Part shown: positions 32,095 to 45,340 of the stretch, piece by piece
Layout: every line of letters begins with the position of its first letter
Numbering within the stretch: the first letter of the stretch is position 1
Source: Brachionus plicatilis
Taxonomy: Eukaryota; Rotifera; Eurotatoria; Ploima; Brachionidae
Direction of reading: 5' to 3'
DNA length: 64,000 nt
Assembly: GCA_010279815.1 (NCBI GenBank)
Contig: QEOQ01000389.1
Span: 236,651-300,650, forward strand
Program-made: the position numbers and the translations under genes
Notes under the pieces: model-generated
The model's input: only the letters and a program-made list of their open reading frames with translations
Databases searched by the model: none
What the model was told of the DNA's origin: nothing

Positions 32095-33279
32095 TTACAT
32101 AGATTCTTCTTCCAAAGATGATTTTTTTGTACTATTTTGAGAGATAAAGGTTTTAAAAGATGACTTAGATCTAAGTCTATTTCGATTTCTGGATTTGGAT
32201 CTTAAGAAAATTATCCTTTTAAAGCTAAAAAAGAATTTTTTTGATAAAAAACTGTATACAATTGGGTTAATGGCACAATTGGTATAGTAAAATAGTCTGG
32301 TAGTAACATTAAGAATCCAATAAAGCTTAAAGCCAATTTTCTGGTAAAATCCATCAATTCTATAAGCAAATAAGTTGAGCAAATTCCAAATCTTGAGCGG
32401 AAAAATACACACATAAAAAGTTACCAACACAATCATTAACATAATGATGAGTTGCTGCCGTTGTTTTACATGCTTGTTCATCAATGATTGATTGATGTTT
32501 GGATTAAATGAAACTTTTTTATCCTCATCTTCACTTTTTGTTAACTTTAAGAGGCGATCTTGCTGTATTTTTTGCTTGCTTGACTTGGAGAATGAAGATA
32601 GTCTCAAAAATTTAGTGGAAACTTTTAACGACTTGAAAATTTTGTAATACATAAAAATCAGCACACTACCGATTAAAATGTAGAATATAAAAGAATCTGT
32701 GACAATAAAATAAAGAGCCCATGTTTGATCTGCACGAGTGGCGCATTTGTATTCAAGCTGTTTGTTAGAGAACTTGGCCAGAGAATAGCTGGTGAGAGCA
32801 ATAAATGGTAGATTGGTAAGAAAGGACATCAACCAGATGATTGCTATTAGCTTTAGAGTACGCGATTGATTCATGAGTGATTTTACGACCAGTGGTCGAC
32901 ATATCACGTAATATCTGTCACAGGTGATAAAAAATATTGATAGAATTGATGCAAATCCGGTGGTGTGTTCAATAAATGAGACTAGAAAACACCAAATTTT
33001 TCCAAAGTACCATCTTTCTTTGGCAAATAGATCATGAATTCCAGATGGTACATTTGTGAACAAAAGAAGCAAGTCGGCAACTGACAGATTAGCCAGCAAA
33101 TAGTTGGTAAAGTTTCTCAAGTCCTTGTCGATTAGAATGACACTTATTACAAGAATGTTGCCAAAAACTCCTATTAAAAATATTAATGAATACAAAATGC
33201 TTCCGAATAGAATAATATCAAGAGGCATTTGAGTCTCTTGATTTGACAAGTTCAATTCATTTGAGTTGTTATTTAGCAT
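32095..33279 (-). CDS. Class A peptide-type GPCR, paralogue 2
   Basis: 394 residues in a single exon; start at 33279 (TTTAAAATG). The N-terminus has NxS sequons (NNS, NLS). TM1 GNILV (N41), TM2 LSVADL (D69), C97 at TM3 start, TM3 ending in DRY 121-123 + YVICRPL, ECL2 C179, intracellular loop 3 with Lys/Ser/Asp-rich residues (about 216-270), TM6 CIFPLKIW (P294), TM7 NPIVY 338-342, then a basic Ser/Arg-rich tail (RSKSRNRNRLRSKSSF) likely to be phosphorylated. All core class A residues are present, so it is probably functional at the plasma membrane. It resembles neuropeptide/hormone receptors (GHSR/TRHR/ETHR sort); ligand unknown. Codons 1-322 are almost identical in DNA to the gene at 53153-54295, then the two part abruptly. 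Confidence 0.93.
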   Translation of the reverse strand: MLNNNSNELNLSNQETQMPLDIILFGSILYSLIFLIGVFGNILVISVILIDKDLRNFTNYLLANLSVADLLLLFTNVPSGIHDLFAKERWYFGKIWCFLVSFIEHTTGFASILSIFFITCDRYYVICRPLVVKSLMNQSRTLKLIAIIWLMSFLTNLPFIALTSYSLAKFSNKQLEYKCATRADQTWALYFIVTDSFIFYILIGSVLIFMYYKIFKSLKVSTKFLRLSSFSKSSKQKIQQDRLLKLTKSEDEDKKVSFNPNINQSLMNKHVKQRQQLIIMLMIVLVTFYVCIFPLKIWNLLNLFAYRIDGFYQKIGFKLYWILNVTTRLFYYTNCAINPIVYSFLSKKFFFSFKRIIFLRSKSRNRNRLRSKSSFKTFISQNSTKKSSLEEESM

Positions 33280-33320
33280 TTTAAATTCAACTTTCTATTT
33301 TGTATATTTTCTAAGAGTAA

Positions 33321-36300
33321 TAAAAAATGATTGAAAATTTTATCAAACATATCTTCATGTTTATCAGAAAATTAGTATAAAAAAATATCTACAATAAAAA
33401 TGTTAACTAATGTGATTATCATTAAAGCTGATTATTAAAAAATAATAAAATTAATTTTTATTTAACTACACAGGCTTGTAAGAAAATAAATATAAACCGA
33501 ACTAACGAATAGACTCGAAATATGCAACTTTTTATAATGTAACTTTTAACGATGCTTGCAACAATTTATTATTTTCATCATGCTATAAAAATTATTTTCT
33601 TCAAAAATTTTGATTTATTTAATATCAAAAAACTTTTTTTCAACTATTTAGAGCTTTTGGAAAAAAATTAATTCTTTGTTGCATTATTTGTGGTTAATCA
33701 TAGATATAGTAAAGATTTGAACATTTAGTTTAGTTTTGAGCATTTCATAAAGTTGAAAACTAAGCACTATGATTTCGATTTTAAGCTATACATTGATTCA
33801 ATAAATTCATAATTTTAGATTAGAAATAAAACTTTTAAACATGCAAAAGAATAATGAAAATTAAAGTCAGTCAAATGTTTTAGTTTTGTGTAACATTTTT
33901 CTGTGACAATTTTAAAATAGAGTATAACTTCCGAAATCGGATTCGATTTCAAAATTTAAAATGATTTGAAGGTTATCATATACACTTGCAGAGTAGTTTG
34001 TACCAATGAACTCGAAACCTTAGGTACTATCGATCTCATGATATAATTAATACCATAATTTATCAAACATGTTCCTTAATTCTAAAATTTAATTTTAATA
34101 GTTTTTAAAGAGATTTGTTTTTCTTTTTTAATTAAAAGATAATGACGAAATAATTGAATTTTTAAAATAAATAAATGAGTAAAGTTTTATTGAAAAAATT
34201 CCATTAAAATTGATTTCAAAGAATCTTTGAATTTAATAAAAAAATTAAAGTTAATTGTTGATTTAAAAAAAGTTAAAAAATCTGTTTATTTTTGAAAATG
34301 AGTAAAAAATCTTTTTTTTTCTTTAAACTTTTTGGACCTTAAACGGTATATTTCAATGATCATTTCATCACGGCACATCATGAAATTTTGGTTGTTTCCA
34401 ATAAAAGAATAATAATTTGAGCAACTTTTGTTGGAATGAAAATTTAAAAAACCGACTTATTTATTTTTATTTCTAAGCTGTAATTTTTCGCTCTACGAAA
34501 GTAAATTTTCTGCTGTTCTTCTGTGCCTTAAAAAGCCTTACAATTCTTTGGCTACAAGTTCTTTCCCTAAAATTAAAAAATACATTTATAGTTTAATATC
34601 AATGTTAGGCAATAAAATAATTAAAAAAAAAATCAAAAAAATTCATAATTTGACTAAAATTTCTATAAACAAATTTAATTTATCAAAAAAAAAGAGTCAG
34701 AATAATGTTTTTCGAAGTTTTTATTAAATTTTTATTAAAAAAATTGATTTAAGGTTATAAATTTGATAAACAAAGCCTCTTTTTTTCAAATCTATTTGTT
34801 TTTCAATAAGTTCATGAATAAATTTACAAACATAGTCTTCAAGATCAATGCTAAGATAAGATAAAATTTTGATTTTTCTATTTAATTTTTTCTAGAGACA
34901 ATCATAATAAAATGAATAGAAATTGGAAAATCGCTGTTCACTCTTTATCAGCTGAATATTTAAATGACACAACGAAAAAGTCTATATCATAATAGATTTG
35001 TTTTAAAAATGATGAAAAAAAAATTAATATTAATAAACTTAAAATTTAAAAACACCGTAATGATTTAAAGCGTTTAAATTATTGTTAAATGTTTCTAATT
35101 ATGTGATTGTAAAAGAAAATAAAAACGTTCATGACATTGATTAACTTTTATTAAAAAATGCTAAAATCTCTTCATTAAATACAATTATTCATATAATTAA
35201 AAAAATATGAAATCGGATGAAAAATAATTAGGGAAAAATAATTTTTTTATTTTATTTCATCCTTAAAAATACATTAACTATTGATTTAACAAAATCCAAA
35301 TACCCTTTAAAAAATTGCTCAAAAAACTTCAGGTTTGTTTTCATCTATTTTATCAAAATTTTACAATTTAATTATCGTCGAGTGGCAAATTTTATTTTAA
35401 TTAAAAAAAATTAAAAAATAAATAAAATTTAATTAAAATGAATTATCAATTTATTTTTATTTTTTGGTAAAAAAATGTTATGCTGACAAGCTTTTATTTA
35501 ATCCATTTTTTTGAAAAATTGCCATTGTACTTTAATATTCCCTCTAGAAATCTGATCGTTGTGTGACTAGTAAAATGAATCGGGCTAAAACTTAATTTAA
35601 TTAAAAAAAAGAAATAATTAATCTTTAAATTTTTGACTATTGATGTTTGATTAGTGTCTTCAAAAGATATATTTATTTCATTAAATCTTACAATATTGAA
35701 ATGACTTTATTAATCTTAAATAATTAACGACCAAGAACTAATGTTTAAGGTCTCTAAATGGCAACATATTTCTCCTATATTTTTCTAAATTAATTGCAAA
35801 ATTGAACATTATAATTTAACATTGAAAAGTATCGAACTAAAACAAAATTCAAAAACACCTCTAAATATGAAAAATTAAGATTCCAAATAATTTTCGAAAT
35901 GACATAAAATTTTTTTTGAATAAACTCAATGAAAAAATTTAATTAAATTTTCCTATAATAAAGCTAATGATTTCAAATAAGTAAAGGTTTCAAAAAAATT
36001 TACAAACTTAGTGCTGTTACCAAATTGACAAAAGACTGGTGATATTATTCAATTAACCAAAGGAATTCAAATTGAGAGGAAATAAATTAGGTAGAATTAG
36101 TCGGAAATATAAGAAAAAATATAAAGGCTTTTTACCTTTTTTTAAGATAAAAGCTTTTAATACTTAAAACTTAATTTATTAATTTAATTTATTAGTTAGC
36201 TGGTTTTTAATAAAAGCATATTGCCCAAATTTATTGAGAAGATTCAATATTTCAACTTAAAATATTCTACAAGAAATATTGTACTTTTATTTCATATTCT

Positions 36301-36537
36301 GTTTATCAATAAAACAGAATCGTTTTTTTTAAACTGCAAAAATTTTTATTTTACAGGTAAATCTTTAAATTATCAATATAACTAATATCGCTTGGGTCCT
36401 AATATAAGTTAATTAAAAAATTGGACCTAAGGCTATTAAAGTTAAAAATTGATTGTTGCCACTTTTAACTGAGAGATAAATATATAAAATAGATGATAAT
36501 GTTTTACTAATGAAAGATTGTCATGTGTCCTTACTTA
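33321..36537. other. No gene seen
   Basis: AT-rich upstream region of the receptor at 32095-33279. Just before 33279 about 40 bases of leader (TTTAAATTCAACTTTCTATT on the plus strand) are shared with the other receptor copy; beyond 33320 the similarity stops. I find no promoter element worth naming. Confidence 0.5.
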
Positions 36538-36697
36538 CCGTATTCCCTCGTTCGATTATGCCGCACTAAAAGCTAAGACATGCAAATAAAAACATCAAAT
36601 TTAAAATATTTTAGCATGAGTGAGATGTACTTTGGTTAATGGTCCAAAAGCTGGTAGCTTAATTTATGATGCAGCATGATCGAACGAGGTAATACGG
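36538..36697. mobile_element. 160-bp TA-flanked MITE
   Basis: The left end CCGTATTCCCTCGTTCGATT and right end ATCGAACGAGGTAATACGG are inverted repeats of about 33 bases. TA lies immediately outside both ends (36536-36537 and 36698-36699), as for Tc1/mariner-class insertions. A half copy in opposite orientation is at 26590-26690. Confidence 0.65.
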
Positions 36698-36699
36698 TA

Positions 36700-39600
36700 T
36701 GTTTAATAAGTTTTTTCTCATGTTTTTTAAAATAGATTGTTTTTCAATTGTACAAATTTTTTTATTTTCATTTTTCATTTCTTTTTTTTTCACAATTCTA
36801 AATGTACTGGAGAGACGAAATCTTAAAAATTGAAGATTGGCAAAAAAATTTGTTCAGAAATTCATAATTGTCAATAAGAGTCAAAATAAAAGTCAGTAAA
36901 TATCAATATTTTCAATATTAATAAAAAATTATGACAATTTCGTCAAAATCTCTCATTATATCTTTCATTTGGAAATGTATCGTCGGAAGCTATTTTTAAT
37001 GATACAAGAATAGAAAATTGGGTTCTGGATTATAAAACAAAATTTTTAAATGCTAGTTTTTTACATCTCATTATAAAGAATTATTGAAAAAAATTTTCAA
37101 TAAATGAACCCTAGAAGTGCTGAGCTAAATCAGACTTTCAATTCTTAAAATTTAAAAAAAAATTGTCTAAAACCAACATAATGGACTTAAGTGCAGTTTA
37201 ATTAGGGGAAATTGATAAATGTTTCTCAATTTCCATCGGATTTCTTCTTTTAATTCCCAATTAGTAGAAAATGGGTGAATATTTTTTTTAGGTTAATAAT
37301 TATTAAATTCTAAATTTTAATAATCGATGGCAGAATGTTTTTTTTCGGAATAAGTTGATTTCTCTTATTTCAATCTATTTTGAGATACTCTCATTCAACT
37401 TCTTTCATCGTTTATTAGAATTTTTTCTCTTTGAAAAACCTATTCACAACAAAATTTTTCAAACATTTTTCCTACAGAATATTCATTTTTTTCATTATTC
37501 CTTTCATTAATAGAAATTTTAAACAATCTATTAATTTTTGTAAAATGTCTAGCAAATTTGACATATCTTTCCTTATTTCCTTCTTTTTACATTTTAACTT
37601 TTCATTTTCTTCCTTTCAAAAATTTTTAAACGAAAAAAATAGCTCTTGAAATTTTTTCAGATGTTTAGTTACATTGCATTTAAATTTAAAAAATATTTTA
37701 TATAAAATATTAAAAATATTTACTTTAGAAAAACTGAGTATGAACATTTAATCTTACAAATTCAAAAAATATATTTTTCCTCTAAAATAAATGTCTTATT
37801 AATTCAAAAGCTCGGCTGCTTTATAGGCAGATTCCATTTTTATACGTAAATGCGTAAATTATCAAAAAATTTAGTCATGATTTAAAACAAATAAAAAAGT
37901 CACAATAATTGTTATTCATGCATTAAGGTGATTTCCCATTAAAAAGTTTAAAACAAATAAAATAAATTGATTGAATTGTGAATATCATAAAAATAATTTT
38001 AAAAGTCAACCATTTAAAAATTTAAAAATTTTTAACAAAGCATAAATTAAAATTTCTCTGTTGAATACCATAGCTACGCTTGTCTCTTGTTTGTTTGAGC
38101 TCTGTATTTAGATTTATCAAAAAAAACTTTTTAAAATTTATTGAATCTATCATACAACAACTGTGATAAATTGAAAGTGGCCAAAGAGTAACAAATATTG
38201 ATACTTTCAGTTCAAAAATGACTTTGTGAATTATTAGAAATATTCACGAATTTAGTGAATATGAGTGATTCACTCAAATTTTGGATAATTATTCATTATT
38301 AGACTCATTTCAGAGTGATTCACTTATACTAAAAATAATGAGGAAAAAATTTATAAAATTTCAATAATTTTAATCTATAAATTAATATAAAAATTTAAAT
38401 ATTTGGCTGGAAAATTGATTAAATCCTGGATTAATTTCGATAAAAAATGTCTATGGTTCAAATTCACTGGAAGATGATTTTAATTTTAAATTTCTTTTAA
38501 TTTAAAATAATGAATGAGAGTAATTTTTTCGATTTATGATTAATTTATCCTCAAAATTTATTTACTTTCATCTCCCATTGGATTTAAATTACTAATATTA
38601 ATAATAATTTTTATTTTATTAGATTTGAATCTAAGAGATTCACTTAAAAATATTTGAGTTGAATAAGAGTAAGTGTGAACGTAAATATCTAAGAGAAAAA
38701 AATTATTTTAATGCGTTGTTTAAAATTTAAAAAATTTTTTTGACAAATTATTTTTTGATCCCAATATCATTGATTTTGACTTATTTTATTAAAACTTAAT
38801 TAAACTAATCAATTTTCCATTTTGTTATTGCTGACTTAGACTTAAGATTATGCATAGTATGCTAGACTTAAAATATTTCTTTAAAATTTTACTGGAATTC
38901 TTATTGTTTCTTAAGTTAAACAAAAAGTTAAAATTATTTATTTAATTCTAAAATTTATTTGATTTCTTTGTTTATTAAAATTTGATCTGAGGCTTCAATT
39001 TTATAAATTAAGGCAAAAGTGAAATTAAAATAAAAAAAATTTAATTTTCCATTTTAAAATTAGATCTGTAAGTCCTCTTAATAAAAATGAAGTAACCAGT
39101 TCTAAATAAATAAAATTAAAGTCTAAATTAAACCTCTGAAATAATTTTCAGGTAATTGTGCGCGGAGTGAAATTTTGGAATAAAAGATCTTTGAAATTAA
39201 ACTTTTCAATTAAATTTGCAGATAAAATGAAATTATTTGTTCTAGGAACGGATAATTTCATATTTTAGAGAAAGGCAAATTAGAGAAAATTATTGTTGAG
39301 AAATAAAAATTAAATTTAGTAGTTGAATTAGGAGCGATGAATATCTAAGTTAAAGTTTTTTGAAGTCCCAAATTAAAGTCCAATTCCAGACTTTAAAAAT
39401 ATCTAAATAAAAAAAAGTCTTGACTTGAAACTTGTGGCATTAAACAACTCTTTTCCTTTTTTAAAATCAATCAAACCAGTAATCAAACTAAATTTTAACA
39501 AAATTTTTTCAAATTTAATAAGAAAACTTATGAAAAACCAACAAGACTTTAATAAATATAAAATACTTATATTTGAAAAAAATTATTATTTATTGAAAAG

Positions 39601-42277
39601 TTTGATAGACCAATTAGAAATAATCTCGAAAAAACTTTTTCTTTAATTTGGTTTCTCTTAAAATGCTTTTTTTAAAATGTCAATTATCCTTTTTATTGAA
39701 GTTAATTTTTTGATTTTAAAAATTTTTAATCGGCTTTAAACAACTTAAATCTTTTTTTTAGCTCATTTTAAACTAATTCTATAATGGTTCAAAATTCTTG
39801 TTTAAAATCTCTCAAGTAGATTTTCCTTAATTAAATATATCAATATAAATTTAAAAAAACTTTAAGTTTGTCTTGTGAAACTTATATTTAATCGTATTAA
39901 TTCTATTGAAAGCTTTCTAAAAAATTTTCCAAATAAATGGACAAGCAAAATTAATAAATGTATTCAGTATATCAAATGCATTATTCTTTACATTTTAAAT
40001 TACACTTTAAAGTGCAAGAAATTTCGATACAAATCTTACCTTATAAATTAGAATTTTTAAATTATTTTATGTTGAAATTCATTTTAAAAATTTGAAAATT
40101 CTGATCTAATTTTTGACGTGATCATGATTCTTTTAATTTTATTTAAAATTTATTGACAAAAATAAAATTATAAGAATTTTCTAAAAATATTTTTGTCTTT
40201 TTTTAATATAAATTATCTTATTAAGATGTTTTTGAAATAAATAAAAATGGCAATAAAAAAAAATTGTTCTGAAAATAAACATTTAATGATTACGACTAGA
40301 GCACTTTATCGAAAATTAATTCAAAATTTACCTTTCATTTTGCTTATTTTTATTAAATAAAATTATTTTCTAGCTCTGATAAAATTTTTAAATTAGAAAA
40401 ATTTCTAAAAAATCGTAAAAAATTTTAATAATTTTAGCGCTTTCAGTTTAAAAATACTTAATTTTAGATAGATTTGAATTTTCTTTAATAAAAATTATTC
40501 TGAAAACTTATTTCTTTAGAATATTAGCACAAATTGAATTTAAATTCTACATTTCTTTCACTGGGTTTCTTTCAGCTTTTGGAATTTTCTTTTTTCAACT
40601 TATTTCATAAGTTTGCCCTTCTTATTCAATATTCTATTTGTTTTTTTTTTCTAAAAGTTCCTAATTATATATTATTTTATACAGTAAAAATAATTTTATC
40701 ATTGCAGCTGTAGAGTAATTTGTTATTTGGATCTTTATGATAATTTCAATTGATTTTTATTGATTTAATAGTATTTAATTCAGAAAATTATCGCTTAAAA
40801 GCATTTATTTTACAAATGGTTCTATTTTCAATTTTGTAAAAAATTAAAAATTAGATTTTTTTGATTCAAATAAAACATTAATAATTTTTTCAAAATGATA
40901 ATGATATAAAAATTTTAACAATAATTAACAAATTTTGTTAAATTTTAAAATATTCTAAAATCTCCTTAAGCTATCAGATCTTAATCGGATTTGGCAAAAT
41001 GTAGGAAATTTTGCATTTTTACATTCTCATATTTTTAGAATTTTTGTGCAATATTTCATAAAATTTTTATTTTAAATTTTGATAATCAAATAAATTGCAG
41101 GAGTTTTTTTATTTTCTGAAATATTGAACAAAAAATTTAAAAATGTAAAAATGTAAAATTATTTTTATTTTGCCTTGGATTTTATAAAATTTTAAATAAA
41201 TTGCTCTGTTACTGGTAACAATTGCTCATAACTTAAAATCAAAATTCAGCTATATTTTTCACATCGAAAATAAAACATTCTTTTTTTAATAAATCAAATG
41301 CTTTTCTAATTACCAATAAATTTTGTTTAACATTGCAGATTAATAAATTATTCTGTTTATTATTATTAGAAAGCTAAAAGATGAATAAAAATTCACATCT
41401 TTATATGACTTAAGACGATTAATTTTTTTCACTTTCTGATACAAGTAAAAAAATGAGAAAATTTTGACGTTTTTATTTTGAAAATCAGTCATGAACAGTT
41501 TTGCTGGAAACAATTGCTCTGAACAACTTCATAACATTTTTAATTTGTGAAAATATATTAAATGAAATTCTTCGAAGTAAATGGGAACCTTCAAAATTTG
41601 GTCCTCTTTTTTTAAAGATCGGTAAAATAAATAGAATTAAAAGATATCCTATGCCCAAAATCCCACATTAATTCATTACAATTTACAATGCTTTTCAATA
41701 TTGAAAGTTTAATTAAAAGCCTGAGAGACTTAATTTATGATCAAAATTTGAATATTTTAATTTTTCTCAGCAAATTGTTAATTAAGTTTCTTTCGGGAAT
41801 TTAAATTGTGAAACTCTAGAAAATAATCATCCGCTCATGACATTGAGTATTCGAGTCGAAATACATTATTAATTGAAATTTAAAACTAAATAACTATTAT
41901 TATAAATTATTATGTAATAAAGCGTCATAAAATAGTTGTTGTTTAAATTCGATTCACAGATAACTAATTATTTCTGAAAAAATCTCAAATGTAAAATCAC
42001 CTCTTCCTTTCCTATTCCTCGTCTCTTTCCTTCAATATTTTCTTTCCTCGATCAAAAATTAAGAAAGGAAAAGTAAAGAAGAAGAAATCAGGAAAAAAGG
42101 TCAGTTATCAAAAAAAAATTTTACTTATCAATTTAAGCTGGTCATCAAAAGGTTTAAACTTTAAAATTTTTAAAATTTAAACAAAGGGAGAATTAAATAT
42201 ATTAATATCAAGGGATTAAAAAATGATGTCTAAATTTTAGAATTTTCTAAACTCTAACAAAATTTGTTAATTATTAT
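36700..42277. other. No gene; one MITE fragment
   Basis: AT-rich. A decayed hAT-like MITE piece lies at 39362-39452 (GAAGTCCCAAATTAAAGTCC ... CTTGTGGCATTAAACAACTCT). A polypyrimidine run (42001-42050) is followed by a polypurine run (42061-42100). The open frames near 37431 and 39425 are Phe/Lys/Asn-rich low-complexity translations that I do not accept as genes. Confidence 0.5.
41836..41970. repeat. Copy 1 of a diverged duplicated segment
   Basis: TGACATTGAGTATTCGAGTC, then AATTGAAATTTAAAACTAAA and later TTATGTAATAAAGCGTCATA, parallel 44230-44350. The spacing is similar. Origin unknown. Confidence 0.35.
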
Positions 42278-42424
42278 CAGAGTTTTTTAAAAGTCCCAAA
42301 AAAAAGTTCAAGTCCCGTTTTTTTTTTTTATAAATTAAAGTCTTTGCTTGGACTTTGAAAAAAAAAAAGAAAAAAAGTCCGAACTTGGACTTCACTTGAG
42401 ACTTGTGACTTTTAAACAACTCTG
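42278..42424. mobile_element. hAT-like MITE (147 bp)
   Basis: The left end CAGAGTTTTTTAAAAGTCCC and right end GTGACTTTTAAACAACTCTG are inverted repeats of the same family as 17958-18110. Flanking octamers (ATTATTAT and ATTAATTA) match only in part. The interior is AAGTCC/GGACTT-rich. Confidence 0.6.
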
Positions 42425-45184
42425 ATTAATTATAAAAAAGTTTTGTAAATCAAAATTCATTTTAAAAAAGTTATTAATGTTTTATTTGAACAAAATTGCT
42501 CTCAAGTTCACTCTCCCTAAAACAACATTCTCTAATTTTTTTATTAAAAGATATTTAAGTATTTTAGTGATAAAATCTATTGCAGGAGCATTTTTTATGC
42601 TATAATTTCAGTGCTGAACTTAATTTATTATATCTGAAAAACTTTAAAAAAATTTTATTAATGAAGAATTACTCCTAATACATACTTTTTGGCTAAACTT
42701 ATTCTATTTAGACAAAAAAAATTGCTGTCACATTAAAATTATAACTTAAAATTTTTTCAAAAATCTTTTCATAATAATTTTTGACATGATTATTAAATTT
42801 TGATCAGAAATTTCAATTTGCCCAAATTAAATAATAATCAAGATGCTTTTGACATTTCAAAAATAAATTTAAGGACTAAATAAGTCTTGTTAATATTAAA
42901 ATTATTAGCTTAATTTTTTACGTTTCTTTTTAAAAAAAAATCAACCGAGTGTGATATGTGTGATAAATTTTTTGATTGTTTAGCTTGGAACTTCATAAAA
43001 TAAAAAAATATTAACAAAATTTATTTTACTAAACTAAATGACTTTTCAAATTCCTTTATAATTAAAATTAATCTCCTCGAATCAAAACTTTTACTGGTCA
43101 AATTTTTCTCTGGAAAAAAATTCAATTAGCCTCCTATTTTGCGGTTTCATAATTAGATCAGGTGATTAAGTCTCGTAAAAATTACTTGATCATCTTGTCA
43201 CATAATATGTCAAATCTCATTTTTTTAAACTTATTTTAACTAAATTTGAATCTTAAAACAAAACTTTAATAAAAGATAATCAAAAGCTTGTAAAACTAAG
43301 ACATTAAACATTGAATTGTCATCTATTTTAACCTCGTCCTTTATGCATAAGAAATTTTAAAAAACAGCTGTTTTTTACTCAACGCCATTCATTAAAAACA
43401 GTAAATGCTAGGAATCATTTAAGAAAAGTATGCTTGATAACATAATTGACATGTTTTTTTAGAGAAATAGTAACTGTTTTTAATCAAAAGATGTTTTTGA
43501 CTTTGCTATTTGACTCAATATATTGAGCTAGTGAAATAAAAAATGAGATATTCAAGCAGAATTCAAATAGATGTATATTTGGACATTAAAAAAATTTGAA
43601 TAAAATTTTAAATTTAACAAAATTTAAGTATGACATTCAAGTTTGGTAAATTATTCTAATTTTTTAATGATCATATTTACATATATTTGAATTTTGGTTG
43701 AATATCTCATAATTGATTTTGTTATTAACCTTTATTGAACTTAAAATATTTAAAACATACCAAACAATTCCAAATGACATAACTATTAATTTATTGTAAA
43801 AATAATATGAAATAAAAAATTAATTAAAAATTTAAATATCAAAATTGAATTTTAAAAAGAATCAAATTTCGTATTTGAAATTATCTTAACTTTATCTTTT
43901 ACAAATTAAATTGAAACATTTGAATATAATTCGAAGGTGAATTCAGTAGATTTAGCAATAAATTTAAGAATAAAAACAGAGAAATATCAAAATTTAATTC
44001 CAAAATAAATTTGAATCAGATTTTTAGAATAAGTTGCTAGATATTTTTGAAAATCTCATAACTGGCAATTTTATTTTTAATTTTTTTTTGATGCAGTTGC
44101 TCTTCAATATTACTCTAAGTGCTGACTCAAAATTGCGTTTTACTCTTTATGACTTTAATCACAGCAAAACCTTTTTATAATCATTTTTTTTAGGATTATG
44201 GTTAAATTTCCGCTCTAGCTCTAACAAATTGACATTGAGTATTCGATTCAATATGCATTTTAAATTGAAATCTAAAATCAAAAACTCTTGTTACTAAAAA
44301 TTATATAATAAAGTTTATGGTTTGTCGTTTAGACTCGATTATCAGATATAAAATTATTTCTTCAAAAAATTTAAAATATGAATTTAACATAAACATTAAA
44401 CCATGATTTTTTTATTATTAAAATCAAAAAAAATTTCCGCTCTAACAAAAATTTTAAATTTTGTCAAATCAAAAGCGGAAATTTATTAGAGGAAATACCA
44501 AATTTAGGTCTAATTATTAATTTAAAACCAGCATTTAAGTGTAATTCTTAAAAAATAATAGATTTTAAATTGTTTGAATGAGATTTGAGCGATAAAGAGT
44601 AAATCTCAATTTTGAGCAATTTCTAACAGTAGTAATAAAGAATAAAAAGGTAGTTAAAAAAAATAAAATTTTAAACTTTATGTCACTTTGCTTATCATTT
44701 AATTATTATTTTATCTTTTTGACCCAATATTCGTTTAAAGACTGAAATGGGTAAAATTTGACCCAAGTAAAAATATTAAAACTGTTTTATGCATTAAATG
44801 TAAAATACATGCATAGGCTAAAATTTTCCCATTCTAGCCTTTGGCGGTTATATCCAAATTTTAAAAAATAAAAAAAATCAAATTTTATTGTTAGAATGAA
44901 AAATTTTTTTCTAATCATGGAAATTTTTTATGTGATCATTAATATTACCAAAGTTGGCATGACCCATTTTTTCTGATTATTCCAAAACAGTTGGTCTAGC
45001 TTTGACTTTGCATATTGTACCATATTGGATGTCTTGTGCAAGGTTTTTCTTCATTAAAAAAGAAGATTTTATAATCAAGTTTTTTGAAATTCAGTACTAA
45101 ATGATAAAAAGAACTGAAAATATAAAAAAAAAATTAAATAACTTTTTTCTAAATGTTTAAACTTAATTCTGTAAATGCAAGTTA
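42425..45184. other. No gene seen
   Basis: AT-rich. 44230-44350 (TTGACATTGAGTATTCGATT ...) is the second copy of the segment at 41836-41970. Nothing else is supported. Confidence 0.45.
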
Positions 45185-45340
45185 GTGCAACATTCAACGT
45201 TGCATCAAGTATCAAGGTCTGCTAAATTTGCAGGGTTTAGTAGAAATTAAATTTCAATATAATCTCGCGTAGGAAATTTTGCAGAGATTTTGCACATCAT
45301 TAGCAGACTTTTAAAGTTGATGTAACTTTGAATGTTGCAC
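45185..45340. mobile_element. 156-bp foldback with ~40-bp inverted ends
   Basis: The left end GTGCAACATTCAACGTTGCA runs on as TCAAG...GGTCTGCTA; the right end reads TAGCAGACTTTTAAAGTTGA then TGTAACTTTGAATGTTGCAC. The interior includes TTTTGCAGAGATTTTGCACA, a loose version of the CTCTGCAATTTT module. No target duplication was recognised. Confidence 0.55.

Noticed and set aside
37431..37649. 72-residue plus-strand Phe-rich frame
   Set aside because: Low-complexity translation of T-rich DNA with no motif.
39425..39646. 73-residue plus-strand frame
   Set aside because: Begins inside a MITE fragment and is Lys/Asn/Leu/Phe filler typical of AT-rich DNA.
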